Source: Acetivibrio sp964564015
GTDB lineage: Bacteria > Bacillota > Clostridia > Acetivibrionales > Acetivibrionaceae
Length of the DNA: 64,000 nt
Direction of reading: 5' to 3'
Assembly: GCA_964564015.1 (NCBI GenBank)
Contig: CAZLZR010000010.1
Coordinates: 1-64,000 of the forward strand
Position 1 is the first letter of the stretch, and every line of letters begins with the position of its first letter. The position numbers and the translations under genes are program-made. Below are positions 17,035-25,436 of this stretch, piece by piece. The notes beneath the pieces are model-generated. The model saw only the letters and a list, made by a program, of their open reading frames with translations, did not search any database and had not been told where the DNA came from.

Positions 17035-17134
17035 AATGTTACTTCTGCTTTTTCACGTGTCCTATTTGGAACAAATAAGGACAGAAGTGAAAGAATAGCA
17101 GAAGTTCATTTCAATATTCCAAGGAATAAGTGAA
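17022..17134. repeat. Inverted repeat flanked by 14-bp direct repeats
   Basis: A long imperfect hairpin has outer arms GAAATGTTACTTCTGCT (17033-17049) and AGCAGAAGTTCATTTC (17097-17112) and inner arms GTCCTATTT/AAATAAGGAC. AAGGAATAAATGAA (17022-17035) and AAGGAATAAGTGAA (17121-17134) flank it as direct repeats with one mismatch. The left copy includes the stop codon of the debranching gene. This is the layout of a small non-autonomous insertion with target duplication, though a terminator-like role is also possible. Confidence 0.6.
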
Positions 17135-17219
17135 CCCCATAATAAATAAGTTGTACTGGTGTTTTTTGCAAAAATGAGATATAATTTCATTACAATTGTT
17201 TTTGATTGAGGTGTCCGAT

Positions 17220-18173
17220 TTGTCGTTTTCATCTTCAGTGAAAAATGAACTTTGCAGAACTGATGCGAATGCCAGATGCTGTATGCATAGTGAGTTGGCT
17301 GCAGCTGTACGAATAGCTGGTTTGGTAAAAACAGTAAGTTCGAGTGAGGTCTATTTAAAAATATCAACAGAAAATGCGGCCTTTGCAAGAAGGGTATTTT
17401 TACTGCTAAAAGTTTTATATGGTGTAAATGCTGAAATAAGTGTAAGAAGAAGTAAAAAACTTAAAAAGCATGTAATGTATATATTGGTATTAACATCTTC
17501 TATCGGACTAAAAAAGATTTTAAGTGACGCTAACATTGAGTATGTTAGTGCTTCAGAAGTCAGGTATTTGCCATATGAGACAGATGCTAAAAAAAGATGC
17601 TGTAAGAAAGCATATTTGAAGGGCGCTTTTTTGGCTGCGGGCTCAATGAGTGACCCTGAAAAAACGTATCATTTGGAGATCATTAGTCATCAGAATGCAC
17701 TTGCCAAAGAGGTAAATGATCTGATAACGTTTTTTAATTTGAATGCAAAGGTGATTAAACGAAAAGGGTATTATGTAGCATACCTGAAAGAAGGGGAAAA
17801 CATAGTAGACTTTCTCAATATTATTGGGGCACACGGTGCACTTCTGGAATTGGAAAATGTACGCATACTAAAGGAAATGCGCAATAACGTTAACAGGATA
17901 GTAAACTGTGAAACTGCTAACTTGCAAAAGACGGTTGATGCATCTATAAGACAGGTAGATAATATTAAATATATTAGAGACAACCTGGGGTTTGACAATT
18001 TACCCGAAAACCTACGGCAAATAGCTGAGCTAAGACTTGAGTACAGTGATGCAAGTCTTAAGGAACTAGGTGAGATGCTTAGTCCTTCTTTAGGTAAATC
18101 GGGAGTTAATCACAGGCTTAGAAAATTAGATGAGATTGCAGAAAATACTAGATTGATGAAAGGAGAGTTATGA
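17220..18173 (+). CDS. whiA: WhiA-like sporulation/cell-division regulator
   Basis: A 317-residue WhiA protein with an N-terminal degenerate LAGLIDADG homing-endonuclease fold and a C-terminal helix-turn-helix. It opens SFSSSVKNELCR and continues CCMHSELAAAVRIAG. KRCCKKAYLKGAFLAAGSMSDPEK (about 118-141) is the typical central motif, and LPENLRQIAELRLEYSDASLKELGEML ends in the DNA-binding part. I chose TTG 17220, since GAGGTG lies 5 bases upstream and the N-terminus matches the family. The gene abuts HPr without a gap, and the order rapZ-yvcK-whiA-HPr is conserved in Firmicutes. Confidence 0.95.
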   Translation: MSFSSSVKNELCRTDANARCCMHSELAAAVRIAGLVKTVSSSEVYLKISTENAAFARRVFLLLKVLYGVNAEISVRRSKKLKKHVMYILVLTSSIGLKKILSDANIEYVSASEVRYLPYETDAKKRCCKKAYLKGAFLAAGSMSDPEKTYHLEIISHQNALAKEVNDLITFFNLNAKVIKRKGYYVAYLKEGENIVDFLNIIGAHGALLELENVRILKEMRNNVNRIVNCETANLQKTVDASIRQVDNIKYIRDNLGFDNLPENLRQIAELRLEYSDASLKELGEMLSPSLGKSGVNHRLRKLDEIAENTRLMKGEL

Positions 18174-18437
18174 ATGGTTGAGGAAACTATTGAAATAACT
18201 AATCCAACAGGGTTACATGCAAGGCCTGCTGCTTTATTTGTTCAGACTGCCGGTAAATTTACTTCAAATATCTGGATTAAGGTAGGGCATAAAAAAGTAA
18301 ATGCTAAAAGTATTATGGGTCTTATATCACTGGCAGTTTCAAATGGAACGGAGATTACAATTGTGGCAGAAGGGGAAGATGAAGAACTTGCTGTTAAAGA
18401 GATTGTTGACTTGATTACAGCTGGCTTTGGGGAATGA
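18174..18437 (+). CDS. Phosphocarrier protein HPr
   Basis: An 87-residue HPr protein carrying both regulatory sites: His15 in GLHARPAA (13-20), phosphorylated by PTS enzyme I, and Ser46 in KSIMGL (45-50), target of HprK. By position after whiA it corresponds to crh of Bacilli, but Crh lacks His15 while this one keeps it, so it can act in both PTS transport and catabolite control. It starts at ATG immediately after the whiA stop, with AAAGGAGAG inside the whiA end, indicating coupled translation. No PTS enzyme I or permease gene lies in this window. Confidence 0.95.
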   Translation: MVEETIEITNPTGLHARPAALFVQTAGKFTSNIWIKVGHKKVNAKSIMGLISLAVSNGTEITIVAEGEDEELAVKEIVDLITAGFGE

Positions 18438-18488
18438 ATATTTAATTTGAAAAATGATTAAATACATAAAAATAAGTATTATATAATG

Positions 18489-18525
18489 AAAGAGCCGTTA
18501 CAATGTTTCGGCTCTTTGTTATTTT
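18489..18525 (+). terminator. Terminator after HPr
   Basis: AAAGAGCCG (18489-18497) pairs with CGGCTCTTT (18509-18517), followed by GTTATTTT. Confidence 0.8.
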
Positions 18526-18568
18526 AATCAAAAAAATTTTGATACTACAAAAAATTACAATATTTTAT

Positions 18569-18597
18569 GAAGGAGAAATCTGGGAAATAAAGAATGA
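18569..18597 (+). promoter_or_regulatory. Sigma-H-type promoter of the spoIIA operon
   Basis: GAAGGAGAA (18569-18577), an 11-base spacer and AAAGAATGA (18589-18597) match the sigma-H consensus RnAGGAwWW-N11/12-RnnGAATww with two mismatches. spoIIA is a known sigma-H target in Bacillus. The predicted leader is about 130 bases and contains TGGTCTG/CAGACCA hairpin arms near 18613-18647. Confidence 0.6.
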
Positions 18598-18733
18598 ACA
18601 TAATTACAACAGGTGGTCTGTAGACTATAAATGTTATAAAATTCAGACCACAAATATAAGGAAGTACATTTAATCCTGATTAATTTAAGTGATTAATTAG
18701 ACTTTAGAAATAATTTGTGGAGGGGGATAAAAA

Positions 18734-19069
18734 TTGAAAGTAAAAATTTCTTATAAGGGAAGCACATTGATTGCAAGTATTATGGGTGAACTTGACCATC
18801 ACTCGGCAGAGTATATCAGGGAGAAAATAGATTCGGAACTGATTAAAGCAACTACAAAAAATGTGATATTCGATTTTTCAAAGGTATCATTTATGGATAG
18901 TTCCGGAATTGGAGTTATAATGGGGAGGTTTAAAAACGTCCAGAAATTAAACGGTAAATTATCTGTCACTAATGTTAGTGATCAAATGATGCGTATTTTT
19001 GAGATGTCGGGATTACTAAAAATTATACCTGCTTATGATAATATAGATGTAGCTATTAATAAAATGTAA
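18734..19069 (+). CDS. spoIIAA: Anti-anti-sigma factor SpoIIAA
   Basis: A 111-residue STAS-domain protein that frees sigma-F from SpoIIAB in the forespore when dephosphorylated by SpoIIE. The phosphorylation loop is FMDSSGIGVIMGR, with the target serine at residue 57. Length and the LDHHSAEYIREKID start are typical. It begins at TTG behind GGAGGGGG. First gene of spoIIAA-spoIIAB-sigF, 12 bases before spoIIAB. The neighbour genes distinguish it from an RsbV-type paralogue. Confidence 0.95.
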   Translation: MKVKISYKGSTLIASIMGELDHHSAEYIREKIDSELIKATTKNVIFDFSKVSFMDSSGIGVIMGRFKNVQKLNGKLSVTNVSDQMMRIFEMSGLLKIIPAYDNIDVAINKM

Positions 19070-19081
19070 AGGGGAATAAAA

Positions 19082-19528
19082 ATGCAACCTATAAATCAAA
19101 TGAAAATGGAGTTTTCAAGCAAATCCAGCAATGAAGCTTTTGCAAGAGTTGTGGCAGCAGCATTTGTGTCTCAGATTGATCCTACACTCGAAGAGCTTGC
19201 AGATATAAAAACAGCGGTTTCCGAAGCTGTAACAAATGCAATTATTCATGGCTATGAAAATTCAAACGGATCAGTAAGAATGAGTTGTAATTTGTATAGA
19301 GATGGTGTGGAAATATTTATAGAAGATGAGGGTCAGGGAATACCGGATGTGAATCAGGCCAGGCAACCTATGTATACGTCAAAGCCCGAAATGGAGAGAT
19401 CTGGCATGGGTTTCACTGTGATGGAAAGCTTTATGGATAAAGTGGAAGTTGTATCAGAAGTTGGAAAGGGCACAAGAGTGTCGATGTATAAAAGATTTAA
19501 TTCTATACATTTAGATAACGAAAACTAA
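19082..19528 (+). CDS. spoIIAB: Anti-sigma-F factor / kinase SpoIIAB
   Basis: A 148-residue GHKL-fold serine kinase that holds sigma-F inactive and phosphorylates SpoIIAA. The nucleotide-binding boxes are present: N box SEAVTNAIIHGYE (about 48-60), G1 box EDEGQGIPD (about 82-90) and G2 box MERSGMGFTVM (about 103-113). Start ATG lies behind AAAGGGG. It is followed after 189 bases by the preferred sigF start, a wider gap than in Bacillus. Confidence 0.96.
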   Translation: MQPINQMKMEFSSKSSNEAFARVVAAAFVSQIDPTLEELADIKTAVSEAVTNAIIHGYENSNGSVRMSCNLYRDGVEIFIEDEGQGIPDVNQARQPMYTSKPEMERSGMGFTVMESFMDKVEVVSEVGKGTRVSMYKRFNSIHLDNEN

Positions 19529-19717
19529 AGTTAAATATAAATAAATATTTAAATATATGTATTATTGTGAATATTATGGAAATAATATGTACATAAGGTA
19601 CATTTTAGAATGTGTTAGGTGAAAAATATACTTTAAATTTATTTTTAGAGTTTTTTATCTATAGGAATTGTATTGTTAAAACAGCTTGAAAAAACTAATG
19701 CGGTTATAGGAGTTAAT

Positions 19718-20458
19718 ATGGATGAAATATTTGATATGGAAACTCTGGATTTAATAAAAAAAGCCAAAGTAGGAGATAAACAAGCTCAATCTATATTGGT
19801 AGAGAGAAATGTTGGTCTTGTCTGGAGTATAGTCAAGAGGTTTCAAAATAGAGGATACGAAACCGACGATATATACCAGATAGGGTGTATAGGGCTAATT
19901 AAGGCAATAAGCAAATTTGATGATTCTTTTGATGTAAAATTTTCTACTTATGCCGTGCCTATGATTATTGGGGAAATAAAAAGGTTTATAAGGGATGACG
20001 GAATTATTAAGGTCAGCCGCTCATTGAAGGAATTATCAAATAAGATAAGGGTTACTAAAGAAATTATGACAAAAGAATTGGGCCGGGAGCCTTCAATAAA
20101 CGAGATTTCTATACGCCTTGATGTTGCGGCAGAAGAATTGGTTATGGCAATGGAAGCTAACTGTTCGCCGGAGTCTTTATATAATACTGTGGGTGATAGT
20201 GACAGTTCAAATGTTCTATTAATAGATAAATTGAATAATGAGAGCAATGATGAAGAAGTGGATCTTGTTGACAAAATTGATTTAAGGTTGGTTCTCAATA
20301 CACTTAAGCCTAGAGAGAAGCAGATAATTATACTGAGATATTTTAAAGAAAAAACGCAGGTTCAGATTGCGAAGATGCTTGGAATATCGCAGGTTCAGGT
20401 TTCAAGAATTGAAAAGAAAATACTGGATGAAATTAAAAGAAAAATAAAATACTTGTAG
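19718..20458 (+). CDS. sigF: Forespore sigma factor SigF
   Basis: A 246-residue sigma-70 family factor, the first forespore-specific sigma factor. Region 2 has VGLVWSIVKRF, YQIGCIGLIKAISKFD and FSTYAVPMIIGEIKRFIRDDG; region 3 has GREPSINEISIRLDV; region 4 ends with LKPREKQIIILRYFKEKTQVQIAKMLGISQVQVSRIEKK. I prefer ATG 19718 because AGGAG is five bases upstream; TTG 19673, behind AGGAA, would add 15 residues. A terminator follows at once, so the spoVA genes downstream form a separate unit. Confidence 0.95.
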   Translation: MDEIFDMETLDLIKKAKVGDKQAQSILVERNVGLVWSIVKRFQNRGYETDDIYQIGCIGLIKAISKFDDSFDVKFSTYAVPMIIGEIKRFIRDDGIIKVSRSLKELSNKIRVTKEIMTKELGREPSINEISIRLDVAAEELVMAMEANCSPESLYNTVGDSDSSNVLLIDKLNNESNDEEVDLVDKIDLRLVLNTLKPREKQIIILRYFKEKTQVQIAKMLGISQVQVSRIEKKILDEIKRKIKYL

Positions 20459-20481
20459 GTCAAATAATACTAAGCAATATT

Positions 20482-20515
20482 AAACAATATGTTTTTGCAT
20501 ATTGTTTTTTATTTT
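20482..20515 (+). terminator. Terminator of the spoIIA operon
   Basis: AAACAATATG (20482-20491) pairs with CATATTGTTT (20498-20507), followed by a T-rich tract. Confidence 0.8.
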
Positions 20516-20641
20516 TCAAATACTATTAATATCTGTTATAAGATTATATCGAAAGTTATATTGTTATTTCCAATCAATGATGTTTTACAAAGTACGAGTT
20601 TTATTAGTGGACATAGTAGAAGAACAGGAGTGAGTCAAATT

Positions 20642-20824
20642 ATGACGGGTGTGTTTATAAGACATAAAGTTTTAATACTATTTATTAGTTTGATTATTAT
20701 TTCTTTGTTTGTATTTATTGCTTATCTTATGCCAAAATCGAGCAAAATACCTTCAAAAGGGGTTTTTGTTTTGGAAACTGGGATATTTTGTGTTGTAAAT
20801 GATTGGGTACTAATTGATAAATAA
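20642..20824 (+). CDS. Small single-pass membrane protein before spoVAC
   Basis: A 60-residue product with one hydrophobic helix (about residues 9-29, HKVLILFISLIIISLFVFIA) and a short, mostly extracytoplasmic tail containing one Cys. The start at ATG 20642 is backed by CAGGAGTGAG about 10 bases upstream. It ends 14 bases before spoVAC and so is probably in the spoVA transcript, expressed in the forespore. I do not recognise the family. A longer frame reaches back to 20489 but lies over the sigF terminator. Confidence 0.6.
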   Translation: MTGVFIRHKVLILFISLIIISLFVFIAYLMPKSSKIPSKGVFVLETGIFCVVNDWVLIDK

Positions 20825-20838
20825 CCATGGAGGTAAAA

Positions 20839-21282
20839 ATGCAAAAGACTTTAACCAAAAAGGAATACCAGAAGTATGTAGATGAGAAATCGCCCAATTC
20901 AAAGACCTTAAGAAATGTGATCAGAGCATTTATTGTTGGCGGTATTATATGTATTGTAGGTCAATTTATTAGCAATATCCTAAAAACGAAAGGCCTTGGG
21001 CAGGAAGAAACAGCAAGTATTACGTCTCTGCTGATGATATTTATAGGAGCACTGCTAACGGGATTAAACGTTTATGACGATATCGGACGTTTTGCCGGAG
21101 CCGGTTCAATAGTACCTATTACCGGTTTTGCAAATTCGATAGTATCTCCTGCAATGGAATTTAAAAGTGAGGGATATATAATGGGGGTTGGAGCAAAAAT
21201 GTTTGTTATTGCAGGCCCGGTACTGGTATATGGGATTTCTGCATCAGTCATTGCAGGAATAATTCATTTTATGCTAAGTTAA
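20839..21282 (+). CDS. spoVAC: Stage V sporulation protein AC
   Basis: A 147-residue inner-membrane protein of the forespore, part of the SpoVA channel that moves dipicolinic acid into the spore and releases it during germination. Family features are AFIVGGIICIVGQFI, ALLTGLNVYDDIGRFAGAGSIVPITGFANSI and PAMEFKSEGYIMGVGAKMF. About four membrane segments are visible. I chose ATG 20839 since GGAGGT is five bases upstream; the ATG at 20827 would overlap that site. The order AC-AD-AE is the conserved core of spoVA in clostridia. Confidence 0.95.
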   Translation: MQKTLTKKEYQKYVDEKSPNSKTLRNVIRAFIVGGIICIVGQFISNILKTKGLGQEETASITSLLMIFIGALLTGLNVYDDIGRFAGAGSIVPITGFANSIVSPAMEFKSEGYIMGVGAKMFVIAGPVLVYGISASVIAGIIHFMLS

Positions 21283-21292
21283 GGAGTGTTTT

Positions 21293-22312
21293 ATGGCAAC
21301 TAAAAGAATAGGAAAACAGACAGTAAAACTTAATAATCCCCCCAGTATTATTGCAACTGCATCAATTGTTGGGCCTAAAGAGGGGGAGGGGCCGCTGAGG
21401 TTGTATTTTGATGAAATAATAGACGATGAACTTTGGGGTGAGAAAAGCTGGGAGAAAGCAGAAAGTAAACTGATGAGAGAAACCTTTGCAAAGGTGCTGA
21501 AAAAAGCCAATAAAACGGCTGAAGACATGGAATATATTGTTGCGGGTGACTTGCTCAACCAATGTTTAGCAGCAAATTTTGGACTTAGGGAATCAGGGAT
21601 ACCGTTTTTCGGTGTTTATGGGGCGTGCTCAACTATGGCTGAATCCATGAGTTTAGGAGCTTTATTGGTTGATGGTGCTTATGCTGACAATGTTGTTTGT
21701 CTTACTTCCAGCCATTTTTGTTCTGCAGAAAAGCAATTCAGGTTTCCGCTTGAATTGGGTTCACAGAGGCCGCCTACCGCTCAATGGACGGTTACCGGTT
21801 CGGGAGGAGCAGTGTTGTCGAGCAAGGGAAGCGGACCTTATATTACACACGTTACTACAGGAAAAATTGTTGATATGGGTATAAAGGATGTAAACAATAT
21901 GGGGGCAGCTATGGCTCCTGCCGCTATGGATACAATTGTTACACACTTAAAGGATACTGGTTTTACACCTGAAAGTTATGATTTGATTGTTACCGGAGAT
22001 CTCGGAGCTGTTGGGAAGGAAATATGCAATGAGCTTATTCGTGAACAGGGCTACAATATTAGCGATATATATAACGATTGTGGGGTAATGATATTTGACC
22101 GCGAAAGGCAGGATCCCCATGCAGGCGGAAGTGGATGTGGTTGTTCGGCAACAGTATTTGCAGGGTTTATTTATAAAAAGCTTATGGAAGGTGTTATTAA
22201 TAATGTTCTGTTTGTAGCTACAGGTGCACTGCTTAGTACTACAAGCTCACAGCAGGGCGAATCAATACCTTCAATAGCTCATGCAATAAGTATTTCAAAT
22301 TCTATACAATGA
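21293..22312 (+). CDS. spoVAD: Stage V sporulation protein AD
   Basis: A 339-residue SpoVAD with a thiolase-like fold that binds dipicolinic acid. Diagnostic stretches are GPKEGEGPLRLYFDEIIDDELWGEKSWEKAES near residue 25, GDLLNQCLAANFGLR, FGVYGACSTMAESMSLGA (thiolase-type Cys at about 110) and DPHAGGSGCGCSA near 275. Start ATG lies behind AAGGAGTG, ten bases after spoVAC. The protein is expected to bind SpoVAC/AE at the forespore membrane. Length and motifs are intact. Confidence 0.96.
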   Translation: MATKRIGKQTVKLNNPPSIIATASIVGPKEGEGPLRLYFDEIIDDELWGEKSWEKAESKLMRETFAKVLKKANKTAEDMEYIVAGDLLNQCLAANFGLRESGIPFFGVYGACSTMAESMSLGALLVDGAYADNVVCLTSSHFCSAEKQFRFPLELGSQRPPTAQWTVTGSGGAVLSSKGSGPYITHVTTGKIVDMGIKDVNNMGAAMAPAAMDTIVTHLKDTGFTPESYDLIVTGDLGAVGKEICNELIREQGYNISDIYNDCGVMIFDRERQDPHAGGSGCGCSATVFAGFIYKKLMEGVINNVLFVATGALLSTTSSQQGESIPSIAHAISISNSIQ

Positions 22313-22361
22313 GGAATAACGAAAATTAAGTAGTATCTAATTTAGAAAACCGGGTGATGAA

Positions 22362-22733
22362 ATGGGTGAAAATATAGTTACGTATATAAATGCTTTTATA
22401 GTCGGAGGAGTTATATGTGCTGCAGGGCAAATACTTATTGACAAGACAAAACTTACAACAGCCAGGATTCTTGTAATATTTGTAACATCAGGTGCAATTC
22501 TGGGAGCGCTAGGGGTGTACCAGAAGCTGGTTGAAATTGGCGGTGCAGGAGCTACGGTTCCATTGACCGGATTTGGGTATAACCTTGTCAAGGGTACTTT
22601 TAAAGATGTAGAAAGTATAGGGCTGTTAGGTGCATTTACCGGAGGAGTAAAAGCGGCAGCAACAGGTATAACTGCTGCAATATTTTTTGGATACCTTATA
22701 TCAGTTGCATTCAGTCCAAAAGCCAAAAGGTAG
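22362..22733 (+). CDS. spoVAE: Stage V sporulation protein AE (SpoVAEb)
   Basis: A 123-residue membrane protein related to SpoVAC, third component of the dipicolinate channel. It shows FIVGGVICAAGQILIDKTKLT, SGAILGALGVYQKLVEIGGAGATVPLTGFGYNL and GAFTGGVKAAATGITAA, with three to four membrane helices. Start is ATG with GGGTGATGAA close upstream. It lies 49 bases after spoVAD and 17 before the soluble spoVAEa. Confidence 0.94.
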   Translation: MGENIVTYINAFIVGGVICAAGQILIDKTKLTTARILVIFVTSGAILGALGVYQKLVEIGGAGATVPLTGFGYNLVKGTFKDVESIGLLGAFTGGVKAAATGITAAIFFGYLISVAFSPKAKR

Positions 22734-22750
22734 AAGAAGGAGTTGGTATT

Positions 22751-23311
22751 ATGCAAAAAAGGAAAGTGATACTGGTTACAGATGGAGACCCTGTTGCTAG
22801 AAGTGCTGTGGAATTGGCAACTTCTAAGATTGGAGGAAGATGCATTTCAGCTTCTGCCGGCAATCCTACTGTCTTATCGGGAGAAGAAATTATAAATCTC
22901 ATAAAAACAGCTCCTCATGACCCCGTCGTTGTAATGGTTGATGACAGAGGCACCAAAGGCAAAGGTGAAGGCGAAATGGCTATGGAAACAATTATTGGAG
23001 ATGACAGTATTGACGTCTTAGGTGTAGTGGCAGTTTCTTCAAATGGAAAGGATTGTAAGGGTATCCCCATAAGTTGTTCAGTTACAAAAGAAGGAAAGAT
23101 TATAGAAAATGGTGTGGATAAATATGGCAATGACACCCAAAGCAAAAAAATATGCGGTGATACCTTAAGTATATTGAAAGATGTGAAAGACCTTCTTATT
23201 GTGGGGATAGGAGATCCTGGAAAAATGGACTACACTGATGAAATCACTAAAGGCTCTCCAATAACTACGATGGCTCTGAAGGAAATCTTGAAAAGAAAAG
23301 GTATATCCTGA
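22751..23311 (+). CDS. Stage V sporulation protein AEa-like soluble protein
   Basis: A 186-residue soluble protein of the SpoVAEa family, encoded with the dipicolinate transport genes but of uncertain role. The typical opening RKVILVTDGDPVARSAVE, the GRCISASAGNPT segment, PVVVMVDDRGTKGKGEGE near 57-74 and the C-terminal GIGDPGKMDYTDEITKGSPIT all fit the family. No membrane segment or signal peptide is visible. Start ATG is behind AAGAAGGAG. It is the last plus-strand gene of the spoVA cluster. Confidence 0.88.
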   Translation: MQKRKVILVTDGDPVARSAVELATSKIGGRCISASAGNPTVLSGEEIINLIKTAPHDPVVVMVDDRGTKGKGEGEMAMETIIGDDSIDVLGVVAVSSNGKDCKGIPISCSVTKEGKIIENGVDKYGNDTQSKKICGDTLSILKDVKDLLIVGIGDPGKMDYTDEITKGSPITTMALKEILKRKGIS

Positions 23312-23358
23312 CACATGGTGTATATTTCTCTTCACAATTATTACATGCACCTGTGTTA

Positions 23359-23390
23359 AGTAAGGAGCAGTCGTTATTCTGCTCCTTACT
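23359..23390. terminator. Hairpin between spoVAEa and splB
   Basis: AGTAAGGAGCAG (23359-23370) pairs perfectly with CTGCTCCTTACT (23379-23390). Only short T tracts follow on either side, but it lies between convergent genes. Confidence 0.65.
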
Positions 23391-24419
23391 TTATGTGAAG
23401 TACTCTATTATTGATGCTGGAAAGCTGCTATTTATGAGCATTGAAATATAATCATTTACTTCATCTGATACATCTTTTGGGTAAACATATTTATACCTTC
23501 CATACATTCCCCATTTTAGAAACCTATTGGACTCTTCCATATCAAGTTTGGTATTTGGAAACCTGTTCAATATGACGTTTTTGGCTGTGGTAGTAAATCT
23601 ATGTTGAATAAGCTCAAATGTGACAGGTTCTTTAAGATTGTTCGGGTTTATTCTTTTTGCAAGTGCCTCAAAAAGTTCCCTGTATTGTTCTTTCCAGCCG
23701 TCATAAACCATAATTGGTGCTACAATAAAGCCTATTGGATAACCGGCATTTGAAATTTTCGACGACGCCTCAATACGTTCAGTCAGGTTTGCGGTATTAT
23801 GTTCAAAAGTATCAATAACGTATCTTGAATTTATGCTGAATCTGAAGCGCGTATGGCCGTTATGTTTAATGGCTAATAATGGTTCTACATTGTCAAATTT
23901 AGTAACCACTCTTAATCTGGCGTTGTCAAGATTTCCAAAGTATTCTATGGTCTTTCCCAAGCTTCCGGTAATATGTTCTATAGCAAGAGGGTCGCCTGAG
24001 CTTGCAGCCTCGAATGTAGTTACTTTATTACTATTCTTATCTATGTATTTCTTAATTGAATTAAATATATCATCGAGGTTTACATAAGTTCTGAGATATG
24101 GCTTAAACGACTGAGTTGTATGAAGGTAGCAGTATTCACAATTTCCAGGACAGTTCGTAACAAGGGAGAATTCATAATCCGCTGAAGGTTTGCATACATC
24201 AAGCCTGAGAGACTTTTTTGTGGTTACCACGAGAGTTCTTTTGGCGTGCGCATATTTTTGGTTTTCCGTGCTGCCTGGTATGGAATGAAGTACTTTCTGA
24301 ATAGGTGCCTTAATAATTTCTATATCCTTGGTTTCAAAGTAGTTTAAAAGCTTTTGGCCTAATGGATAATTTAGTGATGAAGGTTCAAAAAATACTCTCT
24401 CAGGGAAAAATTGCTTCAT
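23391..24419 (-). CDS. splB: Spore photoproduct lyase
   Basis: A radical-SAM enzyme of 342 residues that repairs the spore-specific thymine dimer during germination. The [4Fe-4S] motif Cx3Cx2C is CPGNCEYCY near residue 91, preceded by SADYEFSLVTN, and followed by SSGDPLAIEH; the closing KWGMYGRYKYVYP matches the family. The start is ATG 24419 or TTG 24425; GGAAGGGGG lies upstream of both. It is encoded opposite to the spoVA cluster, consistent with its own forespore promoter, which I could not assign. Confidence 0.95.
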   Translation of the reverse strand: MKQFFPERVFFEPSSLNYPLGQKLLNYFETKDIEIIKAPIQKVLHSIPGSTENQKYAHAKRTLVVTTKKSLRLDVCKPSADYEFSLVTNCPGNCEYCYLHTTQSFKPYLRTYVNLDDIFNSIKKYIDKNSNKVTTFEAASSGDPLAIEHITGSLGKTIEYFGNLDNARLRVVTKFDNVEPLLAIKHNGHTRFRFSINSRYVIDTFEHNTANLTERIEASSKISNAGYPIGFIVAPIMVYDGWKEQYRELFEALAKRINPNNLKEPVTFELIQHRFTTTAKNVILNRFPNTKLDMEESNRFLKWGMYGRYKYVYPKDVSDEVNDYISMLINSSFPASIIEYFT

Positions 24420-24836
24420 TATCAAATACCCCCTTCCTTTCAGGTTACATGAGTATTATCCCTATAATAATAGGTTTTTATTCCGTTATTAAACCTGCTA
24501 TTTATAAATGCACTATAAATATGAAAAAATAACATTATTTATATGGATTTTTAGAAAAATAATTATGAAAATCTGCATTAAAAAGAAGGATTTTAGAGAA
24601 TATCTATAGAATAATAAAACAGTAAATTACTATTTGATTTTTTATGTTTATGTATTCAAAATGCAATTATTGCTTCTTCGCTGGTTTTTTATCAAGAATA
24701 TCAGTTTCAAGCATTTGTTGATCATTAAAATTTCTTTAGGAATTACAAATTTAGTTTGATTTTTTACGTTCTTAAAATTCGCTCTAAAATAATTTGTATC
24801 GTAATTCAGTATAAATAGAGAAGGTGGTATTAGTTT
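24420..24836. other. Divergent spacer between splB and the CheX gene
   Basis: About 417 AT-rich bases separate divergent genes. Both promoters must lie here, but I cannot assign them with confidence. No gene, hairpin or known RNA motif is evident. Confidence 0.4.
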
Positions 24837-25301
24837 ATGAATGTTGAATATATAAATCCATTCATAGAAGCGAGTCAAGCGGTTTTAAAACAGACAGCAA
24901 ACATAGATGCAAGACTTGGAAATGTTACTTTGAAAGAATCACCTTATACCAGTGATAGTGTTGTGATTATTGTTGGACTGACGGGAAAGATCAGAGGCCA
25001 GGCGATTTTTTCCATGACAAAAAAAGTTGCGCTTGGTATAGCATCCTCTATGATGTTTGGTATGCCGGTTACAGAACTTGATGAGATATCTAAAAGTGCG
25101 ATTTCTGAGCTTACCAATATGATATTGGGAAATGCTGCAACCATTTTATATAGTAAGGGAATTGGCATTGAAATTACTCCGCCATCTTTTTTGATGGGAG
25201 ATAATTTGCAGATTTCCCCGACTAAAATGAAGACTATAAGTGTGCCGTTAATATTTAATGAAGATGATCGGTTGGAAGTTGATATTTCTGTTATCGAGTA
25301 G
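24837..25301 (+). CDS. CheX-like chemotaxis phosphatase
   Basis: A 154-residue CheC/CheX/FliY family protein, likely a CheY-P phosphatase. The phosphatase motif ExxN is present in SAISELTNMILGNAA (Glu91, Asn94), and the strand GKIRGQAIFSM near 50-60 fits the fold. CheX has one such motif, CheC two; the single motif and length favour CheX. Start ATG lies behind AGAAGGTGG. It stands alone between a divergent splB and its own terminator, with no chemotaxis gene in the window, so it may act on a c-di-GMP or other receiver pathway instead. Confidence 0.88.
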   Translation: MNVEYINPFIEASQAVLKQTANIDARLGNVTLKESPYTSDSVVIIVGLTGKIRGQAIFSMTKKVALGIASSMMFGMPVTELDEISKSAISELTNMILGNAATILYSKGIGIEITPPSFLMGDNLQISPTKMKTISVPLIFNEDDRLEVDISVIE

Positions 25302-25330
25302 CAGATTTTGGTGATATATTGGCAGGTATC

Positions 25331-25359
25331 AAAGGTGGTTGAAAAACCATCTTTTTTTT
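25331..25359 (+). terminator. Terminator after the CheX gene
   Basis: AAAGGTGGTT (25331-25340) pairs with ACCATCTTT (one G-U pair), continuing into an eight-T tract. Confidence 0.85.
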
Positions 25360-25436
25360 GTTGACTCCTTTAATGTTGCTTGATTTTAATATATAATTTA
25401 TGAAAAGAATTTACAATTGGTTTAGGAGGAGTAATT

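Noticed and set aside
18174..18437. Calling the HPr gene after whiA crh
   Set aside because: Crh lacks the phosphocarrier histidine, whereas this protein keeps His15 in GLHARPAA.
20610..20625. CATAGTA as a sigma-G -10 element for the spoVA cluster
   Set aside because: The transcript would begin inside the ribosome binding site of the gene at 20642, and no -35 lies at the right distance.
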